Part shown: piece by piece, positions 17,640 through 26,921 of the stretch
Position numbering within the stretch: the stretch's first letter is position 1
How the letters are laid out: each line of letters begins with the position of its first letter
From: Alistipes sp.
GTDB taxonomy: Bacteria > Bacteroidota > Bacteroidia > Bacteroidales > Rikenellaceae
Direction: 5' to 3'
DNA length: 57,806 nucleotides
Assembly: GCA_029060215.1 (NCBI GenBank)
Contig: JAIDUK010000002.1
Location: 10,197-68,002, forward strand
Notes under the pieces: generated by a model
What the model saw: the letters and a program-made list of their open reading frames with translations, nothing else
Databases searched by the model: none
Told to the model about the DNA's origin: nothing
Translations under genes and position numbers: made by a program

Positions 17640-17678
17640 AAAGGTGAAAAGGGAAAAGTACAAGACCTTTTCGCCTTT
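17640..17678 (+). terminator. Hairpin after rnhA
   Basis: A 13-bp stem with one mismatch (17640-17652 and 17666-17678) and a 13-base loop, again made of heptamer-like sequence. It begins four bases after the stop. Confidence 0.55.
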
Positions 17679-17868
17679 GTCGTTCTGCGCGGACATATAC
17701 CGACATCCTTCTTGCAACAAGGCCGACCGTTCGCAATACCTCGGAATGGCAAGCTGCACAAAACCGCCGTCGCAAAATGCCTTTCGCATTTCACTTTCGA
17801 CGAATGATTTTTTGCTAAGCGAAATGCTTTTGTTGCGCCGCGCCTGCCGGTGCTTCGGGCGAAATTCC

Positions 17869-17876
17869 TAATTTTG
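17869..17876 (+). promoter_or_regulatory. Candidate -7 element of unit A of the utilisation locus
   Basis: TAATTTTG, 25 bases before the ATG at 17902. No TTTG lies 19 bases upstream, which would suit an activator-dependent promoter. Confidence 0.45.
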
Positions 17877-17901
17877 TAGGAAACAAACCCGAACCCGACC
17901 T

Positions 17902-20424
17902 ATGAAACATTTCTGCACGGCTTTGGCGGCGCTGCTGCTGGCCGTATCGATGCCGGGGCGCGCCGAGGTGCGCATGCCGGCAGTCCTCTCCGACAACATG
18001 GTGCTGCAACAGCAGACCCGCGCCGCCGTATGGGGCAAGGCCGACCCGAAAGAGAAGATCGCGGTCCGTGTCTCGTGGAGCGAGCGCGTCTACCGCACCG
18101 CCGCAGACCGCAACGGCCGCTGGCGGCTCGACATCGAGACCCCGGCCGCCGCGACCGGCCAGCAGATGACCGTGTGCGGCAGCCGCGACAGCGTCATCAT
18201 CCGCAACATCCTCATCGGCGAAGTGTGGCTTTGCTCGGGCCAGTCGAACATGGAGTTCCCCGTAGCCCGCCACCCCAAAGACAAATGGAAGACCGGCATG
18301 GTCGACTGCGACGAGCAGATGAAAGACGCTTCGTTCGACAACCTGCGTCTGTTCCATGTCGAACACCAGCTGGCCCCCGACGGCGAACTCGACGACTGCA
18401 CGGGCCGCTGGGTGGTCTGCACGCCGGACAACCTCAAGGAGTTTTCGGCCGTGGGCTTCGTCTTCGGGCGCGAACTCCACAAGGAGCTGGGACGTCCGGT
18501 CGGACTTATTCAGGCCACTTGGGGCGGTACGCACGCTGAGTCGTGGATGCCGCGCTCCGTCATGGAGAAAAACAAGCTCTATGCCGACGTGCTGGAGCAG
18601 TTCGACCCCAAGAACATCAAGCGGCAAAAAGACTGGTGCAAGGTTCCCGCCACGCTGTGGAACGGAATGATCCGCCCCATCGTGCCCTACACGCTCAAAG
18701 GCTGCATCTGGTATCAGGGCGAATCGAATTCGGTGCGCGCCGAAAAGTATCAGGATGTTTTCACCCAGTTGATCGCGGCGTGGCGCAAGGCTTTCGAAAC
18801 CCCCGGCCTGCCTTTCTATTTCGTGCAGATCGCACCCCACTACCAGCAGCCCGCCGCCATCCGCGACGCCCAGTTCCGCACGTGGCGTTCGGTGCCCCGC
18901 ACGGGCATGGCCGTCATCACCGACGGGGGCGATTCGCTCGACATCCACCCGCGCAACAAGCGCATTCCGGGCGAGCGGCTGGCCCGCTGGGCCCTCAACC
19001 GCGACTACGGCCGCGAGGTGGCCTGCGAAAGCCCCTACTACCTGTCGCACCGCACCGAGGGGCCGACGCTGGCCGTGAAGTTCGCCAACGCCGAGGGGCT
19101 GCATGCCGCTTCGGGCGGAGCGATCGAGGGTTTCCTCGTGGCGGGTGCCGACCGCCGGTTTTACCCCGCCGAGGCCCGGGTCGAGGGCGACGAGGTGCTG
19201 CTCTCGGCACCGCAGGTCGGCGAACCCGTGGCCGTGCGCTACGGTTGGGGCAAGTGGTTCCGCGTCGATCTGGTCAACGGCGCCGGGCTCCCCGCCGTGC
19301 CGTTCCGCACCGACGAATGGGGCCCCGACAGCTATGCCCGATGGTTCGCCGATTCGGAGATGCGCCGTTTCCCGCAGGCATGGCAGCTCGACCACGGCAA
19401 ACGGCTCTTCTTCGGCTATGCGCAGGGCGTAGGCTGCTGCGCCATGCTGCGGATGTGGAAAGCCACGGGCGAACGCCGCTATTTCGACTACGTAGAGCAG
19501 TGGACCGATTCGCTCATCGACGAAAAGGGCAACATCCACCTCTACGATCTGGCCTCCTACAACATCGATTTCATCAATTCGGGCAAGGTGCTCTTCGACT
19601 GCTACCGCGAAACGGGCAAGGCCAAGTACCGCAAGGCCATGGAGCGTCTGGTGGGACAGATGCGCAACCATCCGCGCACGTGCGACGGCGCCTACTGGCA
19701 CAAACTCATCTACCAGCATCAGATATGGCTCGACGGGCTCTACATGTGTTCGCCGTTCCTCTCGCAGTACGGCGCCGAATTCGACAAGCCGGAGTGGATC
19801 GACGAAGCCGTGAAGCAGATCAAGCTCTGCCACGTCCACACCTACGATGCCGCCACGGGGCTCTACCACCATGCGTGGGACGAGAGCCGTTCGCAGCGCT
19901 GGGCCGACCCCGAAACGGGTCATTCGCCCAACTTCTGGGGCCGGTCGATCGGCTGGTGGATGATGGCGCTGGTCGACAATCTGGACTACATCCCCTCGGA
20001 CCACCCCGACCGCACCTATATAATATCGCTCGTGCAGGGGCTGGCCGACGCGCTGCCTGCCTATCAGGACAAGGCGGGGTTGTGGTATCAGGTCATCGAC
20101 TGCCCCAAGCGCAAGGGCAACTTCCCCGAAGCATCCGTCACGGCCCAACTGATGTACGCCTACGCCAAGGCCGTCAACAAGGGTTATCTCGACGAAAGCT
20201 ACCGCCAATATGCCGAAAAGGCCTTCAACGGCCTGCGCAACAAGCTGCTGGGCGAGAACGCCGACGGCACCCTCACCCTCACGCGTTGCTGCGCCGTGGG
20301 CGGGCTGGGCGGCACGCCCTATCGCGACGGCAGTTTCGAGTACTACATCGGCGAACGGATGCGCGACAACGACGCCAAGGCGACGGGTCCCTTCATCATG
20401 GGCTGTCTGGAGCTGGGCAAATAA
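17902..20424 (+). CDS. Carbohydrate acetylesterase (SGNH, sialate O-acetylesterase-like) fused to GH105
   Basis: An 840-residue secreted two-enzyme protein. After a signal peptide (about 1-21) comes an SGNH esterase domain resembling sialate O-acetylesterases (about 22-475), with nucleophile Ser115 in GQSNMEFP, WGGTHAESW, WYQGESN, and Asp347/His349 in SLDIHPRNK. From about residue 478 a GH105 domain begins without a visible linker: YARWFADSEMRRFPQAW, then QIWLDGLYM with the likely catalytic Asp611, GRSIGWWMMALVD, and a C-terminal TGPFIMGCLELG. GH105 enzymes remove the unsaturated galacturonyl unit left by rhamnogalacturonan lyases. The esterase would remove acetyl groups, which are common on galacturonate in rhamnogalacturonan I. 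It is first of a three-gene unit with PL11 and GH28. Confidence 0.92.
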   Translation: MKHFCTALAALLLAVSMPGRAEVRMPAVLSDNMVLQQQTRAAVWGKADPKEKIAVRVSWSERVYRTAADRNGRWRLDIETPAAATGQQMTVCGSRDSVIIRNILIGEVWLCSGQSNMEFPVARHPKDKWKTGMVDCDEQMKDASFDNLRLFHVEHQLAPDGELDDCTGRWVVCTPDNLKEFSAVGFVFGRELHKELGRPVGLIQATWGGTHAESWMPRSVMEKNKLYADVLEQFDPKNIKRQKDWCKVPATLWNGMIRPIVPYTLKGCIWYQGESNSVRAEKYQDVFTQLIAAWRKAFETPGLPFYFVQIAPHYQQPAAIRDAQFRTWRSVPRTGMAVITDGGDSLDIHPRNKRIPGERLARWALNRDYGREVACESPYYLSHRTEGPTLAVKFANAEGLHAASGGAIEGFLVAGADRRFYPAEARVEGDEVLLSAPQVGEPVAVRYGWGKWFRVDLVNGAGLPAVPFRTDEWGPDSYARWFADSEMRRFPQAWQLDHGKRLFFGYAQGVGCCAMLRMWKATGERRYFDYVEQWTDSLIDEKGNIHLYDLASYNIDFINSGKVLFDCYRETGKAKYRKAMERLVGQMRNHPRTCDGAYWHKLIYQHQIWLDGLYMCSPFLSQYGAEFDKPEWIDEAVKQIKLCHVHTYDAATGLYHHAWDESRSQRWADPETGHSPNFWGRSIGWWMMALVDNLDYIPSDHPDRTYIISLVQGLADALPAYQDKAGLWYQVIDCPKRKGNFPEASVTAQLMYAYAKAVNKGYLDESYRQYAEKAFNGLRNKLLGENADGTLTLTRCCAVGGLGGTPYRDGSFEYYIGERMRDNDAKATGPFIMGCLELGK

Positions 20425-20451
20425 CCGACAACCTTAAAACTCCCTACGACC

Positions 20452-22236
20452 ATGAACCGGCTGCTACTGGCCGCGCTGGCGCTGTGGAGCGCCGCGCTCC
20501 CCGCCCGGGCGCAGGACCCGCGCGAAAGGGTCTACAACTACGAAATACTCACGCCGAGCCACGTTTCCAAGCCTCCGGTGGAGGGCTTCGCGTCGCAGCG
20601 AATCCGCGAACGGCTGGGGCGCTCGCTGACGGCCCGACTGACGCCCGACGGCAAAGGGGTGCATCTGAGCTGGCGTCTCTTGGAGAGCGACCACCCGGAA
20701 ATAGGCTTCGAAGTCTACCGCACGGCCGACGGGAAGACCGAACTCCTGAACCGCAAGCCGGTCGCAGCCACGACCGACTTCACCGACCCGGCACCCGTTG
20801 AAAAAGCCCGTTACCGCATCGTGCCCCGCTACGGCGACGAACGGCTGGAGGCATCGGGCGAAATCGAAGTCGACATGGCGGCCTTGCAGGCAGGCAAGCC
20901 CTACACGGCCATCCCCGTCACCGGGCGCGTCGGCAAACTGGGCGTGGGCGACCTCGACGGCGACGGCGAATACGATTTCGTGGTGCGCACGCCCGACACC
21001 AACGTCGACCCCGGCGTGCAGGGACCCCACTACGATTCGGTCTACACCATCGCAGCCTACCGCCGCACCGGCGAAAAACTATGGGAATACTCCTTAGGCG
21101 AGGGCGTCGAACCCGGCGTGTGGTATTCGCCCTTCGTGGTCTACGATTTCGACGGCGACGGCCGCGCCGAAGTGGCCTTGCGCATCTGCCCCGACGGCAA
21201 GCGCGACGACCGCCACCGCGTAGGCTCAGGGTCGGAATACTTGGTCGTGCTGGACGGCTTGACAGGCCGCGAAATAGCCCGCGCGCCATGGATCGAACGC
21301 ACGCCGCGCTTGGGCGATCTCAACCGGCAGAACCGCCACCAGATCGGCATGGCCTTCCTCGACGGACGCACGCCGGCCATCATCGTGGCGCGCGGCACCT
21401 ACCGGGCGATGCTGGCCGAAGCGTGGCAGCTGCACGACGGCCGTCTGACGCGGCTGTGGCGTTGGGACGGCGACGAAGAGAATCCCGTCGTCCGCAGCCA
21501 AGGTTCGCACAACATGGTGGCGGGCGACGCCGACGGCGACGGCCGCGACGAAATACTGCTGGGCGGCTGCATGCTCGACGACAACGGCACGCTGCTGTGG
21601 TCGGCAGGCATCGGCCATCCGGACAAAATCTACATGACCGACATCGACCCCCGGCGGCCGGGCATGGAGGTGCTGCTGTGCGGCGAAATCAGCAACGACG
21701 CCGGCCGCGGCGTCTGCTGCGTAGATGCCGCCACGGGCGCGCAGGTGTGGAACATCGGCATCCCCACCACCCACGTGGGCGACGGCATGGTGGCCGACAT
21801 CGACCCGAAGCACCCGGGGCTGGAGTGCTTCGCCAAGGAAGACCGCAAGGCAGGCAGCGAATGCCGCTATCTGCTGACGGCCCGCGGCAAGCGGCTCGAC
21901 GACCGCCCCATCCCCGACTGCCGCAACTGGGTATGGTGGGACGGCGACCTGCTGCGCGAGACGATACGCGGAACCCGCATCGTGAAATGGCCCGACGAGA
22001 CGGTAGCCGAAGGCATCGAAGGGGCGATTCTGCTCATCGCCGATCTGACAGGCGACTGGCGCGAGGAGATCGTGACCGCCGTCGACGGCGAGCTGCGCAT
22101 CTACGGCACCAACCTGCCGGCCCGCGACCGCCGCACCGCGCTCATGCAGGACCCCCTCTACCGCAGCTACGTAGCCGAACGGAGCCAAGGCTACCCTCAA
22201 AGTCCGGTACCCTCCTACTATATGGGAGAGAAGTAG
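20452..22236 (+). CDS. Rhamnogalacturonan lyase, PL11 family
   Basis: A 594-residue polysaccharide lyase like YesW/YesX, which splits the rhamnose-galacturonate bond of rhamnogalacturonan I by beta-elimination. A signal peptide (about 1-20, ending ALPARAQ) is followed by the PL11 start (YNYEILTPSHVSKPPVEGFASQRIRERLG) and an eight-bladed propeller. The propeller has repeated calcium loops: DLDGDGEYDFVVR, DFDGDGRAEVALR and DADGDGRDEILLGG. The C-terminus (DPLYRSYVAERSQGYPQSP) is family-typical. It lies 27 bases after the esterase-GH105 gene and supplies the substrate that the GH105 domain uses. Confidence 0.95.
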   Translation: MNRLLLAALALWSAALPARAQDPRERVYNYEILTPSHVSKPPVEGFASQRIRERLGRSLTARLTPDGKGVHLSWRLLESDHPEIGFEVYRTADGKTELLNRKPVAATTDFTDPAPVEKARYRIVPRYGDERLEASGEIEVDMAALQAGKPYTAIPVTGRVGKLGVGDLDGDGEYDFVVRTPDTNVDPGVQGPHYDSVYTIAAYRRTGEKLWEYSLGEGVEPGVWYSPFVVYDFDGDGRAEVALRICPDGKRDDRHRVGSGSEYLVVLDGLTGREIARAPWIERTPRLGDLNRQNRHQIGMAFLDGRTPAIIVARGTYRAMLAEAWQLHDGRLTRLWRWDGDEENPVVRSQGSHNMVAGDADGDGRDEILLGGCMLDDNGTLLWSAGIGHPDKIYMTDIDPRRPGMEVLLCGEISNDAGRGVCCVDAATGAQVWNIGIPTTHVGDGMVADIDPKHPGLECFAKEDRKAGSECRYLLTARGKRLDDRPIPDCRNWVWWDGDLLRETIRGTRIVKWPDETVAEGIEGAILLIADLTGDWREEIVTAVDGELRIYGTNLPARDRRTALMQDPLYRSYVAERSQGYPQSPVPSYYMGEK

Positions 22237-22271
22237 ATTCAATTCAAAATTCTTAATTGCCATTCTTGCAT

Positions 22272-23825
22272 ATGAAACGATTTACGCCCCTGCTACTGGG
22301 CATGCTGACGCTGGCGACCGCCGCGGCGCAGGCGCCCGGCACCGGTTCCACCGAAGAGATCCCGTTCGCCATGCCGCAGGCCACCCTGCCGACCATCCCC
22401 GAGCGCGAAGTCTCGATCGCCGACTTCGGGGGCGACCCGAGCGGCGCACGGCTCTCGACCGAAGCCTTCGCGGCAGCCATCGCCCACCTGTCCGACCTCG
22501 GCGGCGGCACGCTGCGCGTACCGGCCGGCATCTGGCACACAGGACCCATCGTCCTGCGCTCCGGCATCCGACTCGAAGTGGAGCGGGGCGCCGTCATCCT
22601 CTTCTCGGCCGACAAAAGCCTCTACCCGCTGGTCGAGACTTCGTTCGAGGGCTACGACCATACGCGCCGCTGCCAGTCGCCCATTTCGGCGCGCGGCGCC
22701 CGCAACATCGCCATCACGGGGCAGGGCGTCATCGACGGCAACGGCGAATACTGGCGGCCGCTCAAGCGCGAGAAGGTCAACGAAAGCACATGGCGCCGCA
22801 TCACTTCGCGCGGGGGCTGCTACAAGCGCCCGACCTATTGGTTTCCGAGCGAGCAGGCGCTGCGGGGCGACGCCGTGGCCGACATGAACGTGCCGCGCAC
22901 GCTCTCGACCGACGAGGAATGGGCCGCCGTGAAGGACTTCCTGCGTCCGGTCATGGTAAGCCTGATCGACTGCGAAAACATCTTGCTGCAAGGGGTGGTC
23001 TTCCAGAACTCCCCCGCGTGGAACATCCACCCGCTGCTCTGCCGCCACCTGACCGTCGACGGCGTGACCGTCCGCAATCCGTCCTACGCGCAGAACGGCG
23101 ACGGCTTGGACATCGAATCGTGCCGCAACGTGGTGGTGCGCGACAGCCGTTTCGACGTGGGCGACGACGGCATCTGCATCAAGAGCGGCAAGGACGAGGA
23201 CGGACGGCGGCGCGGCGTGCCGACCGAGAACGTGCTCGTCGACGGCTGCACGGTCTTCCGCGGCCACGGCGGGTTCGTCGTGGGCAGCGAGATGTCGGGC
23301 GGCGTGCGCAACGTGCTCGTGCGGCGCTGCAACTTCGTCTCGACCGACGTGGGGCTGCGCTTCAAAAGCCGCCGGGGCCGCGGCGGCGTGGTGGAGAACA
23401 TCTGCGTCTTCGACACGGCCATGTCCGACATCGCCACCGAGCCGTTGTTGTTCGACCTCTTCTACGGCGGCAAATCGGCGGTCGAGGTGCTCGAATCGGG
23501 CAGCGAGGAACGAGCCGCAGAAGCGGTTCCGCCCGTAGACGAAACCACCCCGGCGTTCCGCCGCATCGACATCCGCAGGCTCAACTGCCTCGGGGCGCGG
23601 CGGGCCATGTTCTTCAACGGCATCCCCGAAATGCCCATCGAGGGGATCCGCATCAGCGACACCCGCATCCGCGCGGCGCGGGGCGGCGAGATCCGCCATG
23701 CCTGCCGGATCGTGCTGGACAACGTGGAGATCGACGCAGCCGAGGGGCCGGCTCTCACCATCGCCCACTGCGACGAAATCAATTTGCAGGGGTTCGCAGG
23801 GGAAGTCGTCCGGCAGATCCCCTGA
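22272..23825 (+). CDS. GH28 family polygalacturonase / rhamnogalacturonan hydrolase (first)
   Basis: A 517-residue right-handed beta-helix hydrolase with a signal peptide (about 1-20). GH28 motifs are all there: NGDGLDIESC (first Asp), VGDDGICIKSG (Asp pair), GHGGFVVGSEMSGG (His) and GLRFKSRRGRGG (RIK-type site). The length is that of exo-acting bacterial members. Its substrate may be homogalacturonan or rhamnogalacturonan; the context favours the latter. I start at the ATG at 22272, just before the signal peptide. It is the last gene of unit A, with a strong terminator 24 bases later. Confidence 0.94.
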   Translation: MKRFTPLLLGMLTLATAAAQAPGTGSTEEIPFAMPQATLPTIPEREVSIADFGGDPSGARLSTEAFAAAIAHLSDLGGGTLRVPAGIWHTGPIVLRSGIRLEVERGAVILFSADKSLYPLVETSFEGYDHTRRCQSPISARGARNIAITGQGVIDGNGEYWRPLKREKVNESTWRRITSRGGCYKRPTYWFPSEQALRGDAVADMNVPRTLSTDEEWAAVKDFLRPVMVSLIDCENILLQGVVFQNSPAWNIHPLLCRHLTVDGVTVRNPSYAQNGDGLDIESCRNVVVRDSRFDVGDDGICIKSGKDEDGRRRGVPTENVLVDGCTVFRGHGGFVVGSEMSGGVRNVLVRRCNFVSTDVGLRFKSRRGRGGVVENICVFDTAMSDIATEPLLFDLFYGGKSAVEVLESGSEERAAEAVPPVDETTPAFRRIDIRRLNCLGARRAMFFNGIPEMPIEGIRISDTRIRAARGGEIRHACRIVLDNVEIDAAEGPALTIAHCDEINLQGFAGEVVRQIP

Positions 23826-23849
23826 CAAAAACCGCATGTTTTTCCCTCG

Positions 23850-23881
23850 AAAAGCCCCCGAACATTGGTTCAGGGGCTTTT
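23850..23881 (+). terminator. Strong intrinsic terminator after the first GH28
   Basis: AAAAGCCCC (23850-23858) pairs with GGGGCTTTT (23873-23881), with an inner GAAC-ATTG-GTTC helix. It has a tetraloop and A/T-rich flanks on both sides. Confidence 0.92.
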
Positions 23882-24010
23882 TCCATGTCGGCACCAAGAG
23901 CAAAACACGCATATATTTTCAAAAAATTTATATTTTTATTCAAAAAAATCACTATCATTGCGCGCAGTCACAAAATCATTTTCGCGGCTGCCCGAACGGC
24001 GAAATCTCGC

Positions 24011-24018
24011 TACTTTTG
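24011..24018 (+). promoter_or_regulatory. Candidate -7 element of the GH28-rhamnose operon
   Basis: TACTTTTG, 27 bases before the ATG at 24046. No TTTG at the -33 position; instead ATTTTCGCGG ends about 23 bases upstream. Confidence 0.5.
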
Positions 24019-24045
24019 AAAAAACATCAAGCAACCCGAAAAAAA

Positions 24046-25482
24046 ATGAACAGAACCTCGTTCTTCGTGCTGTGCGCAACAGCCCTCCTCGCAGCGGCCT
24101 GCACGCAGACCGCCGTACAAGAAAACCCCTTCCCCGAACTCGAATGGATCGCCCAAGCGGGCGCCCGCACCTATCCCTCGGGCCGCGACCTCTTCCGCGC
24201 CAACGACTACGGCGCCGTGGGCGACGCCGTGACCGACTGCACGCAGGCCGTACAGGCCGCCATCGACGCCTGCAAGGCCAACGGCGGCGGCCGCGTGACC
24301 TTCGCCCCGGGCATCTATCTGGTAGGCTCGCTCTTCATCGACGGCGACAACATCGACTTCGAGATCCCGCGCGGCACCACCCTCATCGGCAGCCAGCGCA
24401 TCGAGGACTACCGGCTGATCCGCACCCGCGTGGCCGGGGTCGAAATGGAGTGGCCCGCGGCGCTCATCAACATGACCGGCTGCTCGAACAGCGCCATCTC
24501 CGGCAGCGGCACCATCAACGGCCGCGGCAAACCCTTCTGGGACAAATATTGGGCGATGCGCAAGGAGTACGACCCGCGCGGCCTGCGCTGGATCGTCGAC
24601 TACGACTGCCAGCGTCCGCGCGGCATCCTCATCTCCGAGTGCCGCGACGTCACGGTCCGCGACATCGTGCTCTACCAGCCGGGATTCTGGTCGCTGCACA
24701 TCCTCTACTCGGACCACGCGACCGTCGACAACGTCATCATATCCAACAACATCGAGGGCCGCGGCCCCTCGACCGACGGCATCGACATCGATTCGTCGCA
24801 CCACATTCTGGTCGAGAACAGCCACATCAACTGCAACGACGACAATTTCTGTCTCAAGGCGGGCCGCGACAGCGACGGCCTGCGCGTTGATCGGCCGTGC
24901 GAATACATCGTCATCCGCAACTGCGTGGCGGGCCACGGCGACGGGCTCTTCACCTGCGGCAGCGAGACTTCGGGTTCGATCCGCCACGTCGCGGCCTACA
25001 ACATGACCGGCTTGGGCACCAAATACGGACTGCGCTTCAAGTCGACCTGCCAGCGCGGCGGCACCATCGAGGACATCTGGCTGGGCAACGTGGAGATGCG
25101 CGGCGTGCGCGACCCGTTCGTCGTCGACCTCAACTGGCACCCGGCCTACAGCACCTCGCGCCTGCCGGCCGAATACGAGGGCAAGGAGGTGCCCGAGCAC
25201 TGGCTCAAGATGCTGGCCGAAGTGCCCCCCGAGCAGGGCACGCCCAAGTTCCGCGACGTCCACTTCCGCAACGTCTCGGCCACCGGCGCCACGACCTGCA
25301 TGAAGGTCGGCGGCATCGAGCAGTCGACGGTCGAGGGCTTCACCTTCGAGAACGTAACCCTCGCGGGCCGCAACGCCGGTTCGGTGGCTTGGGCCGAAAA
25401 CTGGCTCACCGACGGGCTGGCCGTCGAAGCGGCAGAGGCTCCGCTGAAAGTCGAAAACTGCATCGGCACCGCTCTGCACTGA
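24046..25482 (+). CDS. GH28 family hydrolase, lipoprotein (second)
   Basis: A 478-residue GH28 protein with a lipoprotein signal (ALLAAAC, lipid-bearing Cys19). Motifs: STDGIDIDSSHH, CNDDNFCLKAGRDSDG (Asp pair), GHGDGLFTCGSETSG (His), and YGLRFKSTCQRGG. The residues after Cys19 (TQTAVQENPF) lack the acidic run typical of surface-exported Bacteroidetes lipoproteins, so a periplasmic place is more likely. It differs clearly from the first GH28 and is probably specific for another linkage. Its stop is four bases before rhaB, so it belongs to the rhamnose catabolic operon. I start at the ATG at 24046; an upstream in-frame extension would run through the terminator and promoter. Confidence 0.94.
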   Translation: MNRTSFFVLCATALLAAACTQTAVQENPFPELEWIAQAGARTYPSGRDLFRANDYGAVGDAVTDCTQAVQAAIDACKANGGGRVTFAPGIYLVGSLFIDGDNIDFEIPRGTTLIGSQRIEDYRLIRTRVAGVEMEWPAALINMTGCSNSAISGSGTINGRGKPFWDKYWAMRKEYDPRGLRWIVDYDCQRPRGILISECRDVTVRDIVLYQPGFWSLHILYSDHATVDNVIISNNIEGRGPSTDGIDIDSSHHILVENSHINCNDDNFCLKAGRDSDGLRVDRPCEYIVIRNCVAGHGDGLFTCGSETSGSIRHVAAYNMTGLGTKYGLRFKSTCQRGGTIEDIWLGNVEMRGVRDPFVVDLNWHPAYSTSRLPAEYEGKEVPEHWLKMLAEVPPEQGTPKFRDVHFRNVSATGATTCMKVGGIEQSTVEGFTFENVTLAGRNAGSVAWAENWLTDGLAVEAAEAPLKVENCIGTALH

Positions 25483-25486
25483 CACC

Positions 25487-26914
25487 ATGGAAGCCCAGCA
25501 TTTCATAGCCGTCGACCTCGGCGCCACCAGCGGCCGGGTGATTCTGGCCACGGTCGATGACCGGCGCACCGAGATGGAGACGCTCCACCGGTTCCCCAAC
25601 CGGCTGGTTTGCGTCGGCGGCAGATATTATTGGAACATCTACGCCCTCTACGAGGAGATCGTCGAGGGGCTGCGGCTGGCCGCACGCCGGGGAGTGCCCA
25701 TACGCTCGATCGGCATCGACACGTGGGGCGTCGACATGGCTTTCGTGGCCGAAGACGGTACACTCGCCGGACTGCCCCGCGCCTACCGCGATCCCTACAC
25801 CGAAGGCATCCCCGAGGAGTTCTTCCGCAAGGTGCCGCGCCGCGAGGTCTACGACCGCACGGGCATCCAGTTCATGAACTTCAATTCGCTCTACCAGCTC
25901 TGCGCCGCCCGCAAGGAAGGGTGTGCCGCGCTCGAGCATGCCAGCAAAATCCTCTTCATCCCCGATGCGCTGGCCTACCTGCTCACAGGCGAAGCGGTGT
26001 GCGAATACTCCGTGCTCTCGACTTCGCAGTTCATGAATCCCCGCACCAAGCAGCCCGATGCGGAGCTGCTCGCCGCGGCGGGCGTCGATGCGGCGCTCTT
26101 CCCCCGCGTGGTGATGCCGGGCGAGCCTATCGGCGTGCTGAACGATAGCGTGGCGCGCGAAACCGGGCTCGGCGCCGTTCCGGTGGTGGCCGTCGCAGGG
26201 CACGACACGGGTTCGGCCGTGGCGGCCGTTCCGGCCGAGAACGAAAGGTTCGCCTACCTCTCCTCGGGCACGTGGTCGCTCATGGGCATCGAACTGCCCG
26301 AGCCCGTCATCGACGACAACACCTACGCGCTCAACTTCACCAACGAGGGCGGTGTCGACGGCACCGCGCGCCTGCTCAAGAACATCACCGGCATGTGGCT
26401 CTTGGAGCAGTGCCGCGCCGCATGGGCCAAGCAGGGCAAGGAGTATTCCTACCCCGACATCATGCGCATGACCGAAGCGGCGGCCCCCTCGGCCGACACG
26501 ATCGACCCCGATGCGGCCGAGTTCGCCGCCCCGACCGACATGCCCCAAGCCATCCGCGCCTACTGCCGCGCCCGCGGGCTGGCCGAGCCGGCCGACGACG
26601 CGGCGACCATGCGTCTGATCTTCGATTCGCTGGCCGCCAAATATGCCGAGGTCCTGCGAAAGTTGCAGCAGCTCGCACCGTTCCCCATCGAATGCCTGCA
26701 CGTCATCGGCGGCGGCGCGCAGAACGAACTTCTCAACCGCATGACCGCCACGGCCTGCGGCATCCCGGTGGTGGCGGGCCCCGTCGAAGCCACGGCACTG
26801 GGCAACATCATGGTGCAGGCCCGCGCGGCCCATCCGGTCGGTTCGCTGGCCCAGATGCGGCAGCACATCCGCCGCTCGACGGCCACCCAACGCTATAACC
26901 CTGAAAAACCATAG
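25487..26914 (+). CDS. rhaB: L-rhamnulokinase
   Basis: A 475-residue FGGY-family kinase that phosphorylates L-rhamnulose with ATP. Motifs: AVDLGATSGRVILA at the N-terminus, IGIDTWGVDMAFV, AGHDTGSAVAAVPA, YLSSGTWSLMGIE and the C-terminal HVIGGGAQNELLNRMTA. Length matches RhaB. The order rhaB-rhaA-rhaT-rhaD makes the substrate assignment firm. It starts four bases after the GH28 stop. Confidence 0.97.
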   Translation: MEAQHFIAVDLGATSGRVILATVDDRRTEMETLHRFPNRLVCVGGRYYWNIYALYEEIVEGLRLAARRGVPIRSIGIDTWGVDMAFVAEDGTLAGLPRAYRDPYTEGIPEEFFRKVPRREVYDRTGIQFMNFNSLYQLCAARKEGCAALEHASKILFIPDALAYLLTGEAVCEYSVLSTSQFMNPRTKQPDAELLAAAGVDAALFPRVVMPGEPIGVLNDSVARETGLGAVPVVAVAGHDTGSAVAAVPAENERFAYLSSGTWSLMGIELPEPVIDDNTYALNFTNEGGVDGTARLLKNITGMWLLEQCRAAWAKQGKEYSYPDIMRMTEAAAPSADTIDPDAAEFAAPTDMPQAIRAYCRARGLAEPADDAATMRLIFDSLAAKYAEVLRKLQQLAPFPIECLHVIGGGAQNELLNRMTATACGIPVVAGPVEATALGNIMVQARAAHPVGSLAQMRQHIRRSTATQRYNPEKP

Positions 26915-26921
26915 ACCCAAC

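Noticed and set aside
23698..24045. Extended N-terminus for the second GH28
   Set aside because: The frame would run through the end of the first GH28, a strong terminator and the -7 element; the ATG at 24046 is followed by a lipoprotein signal.
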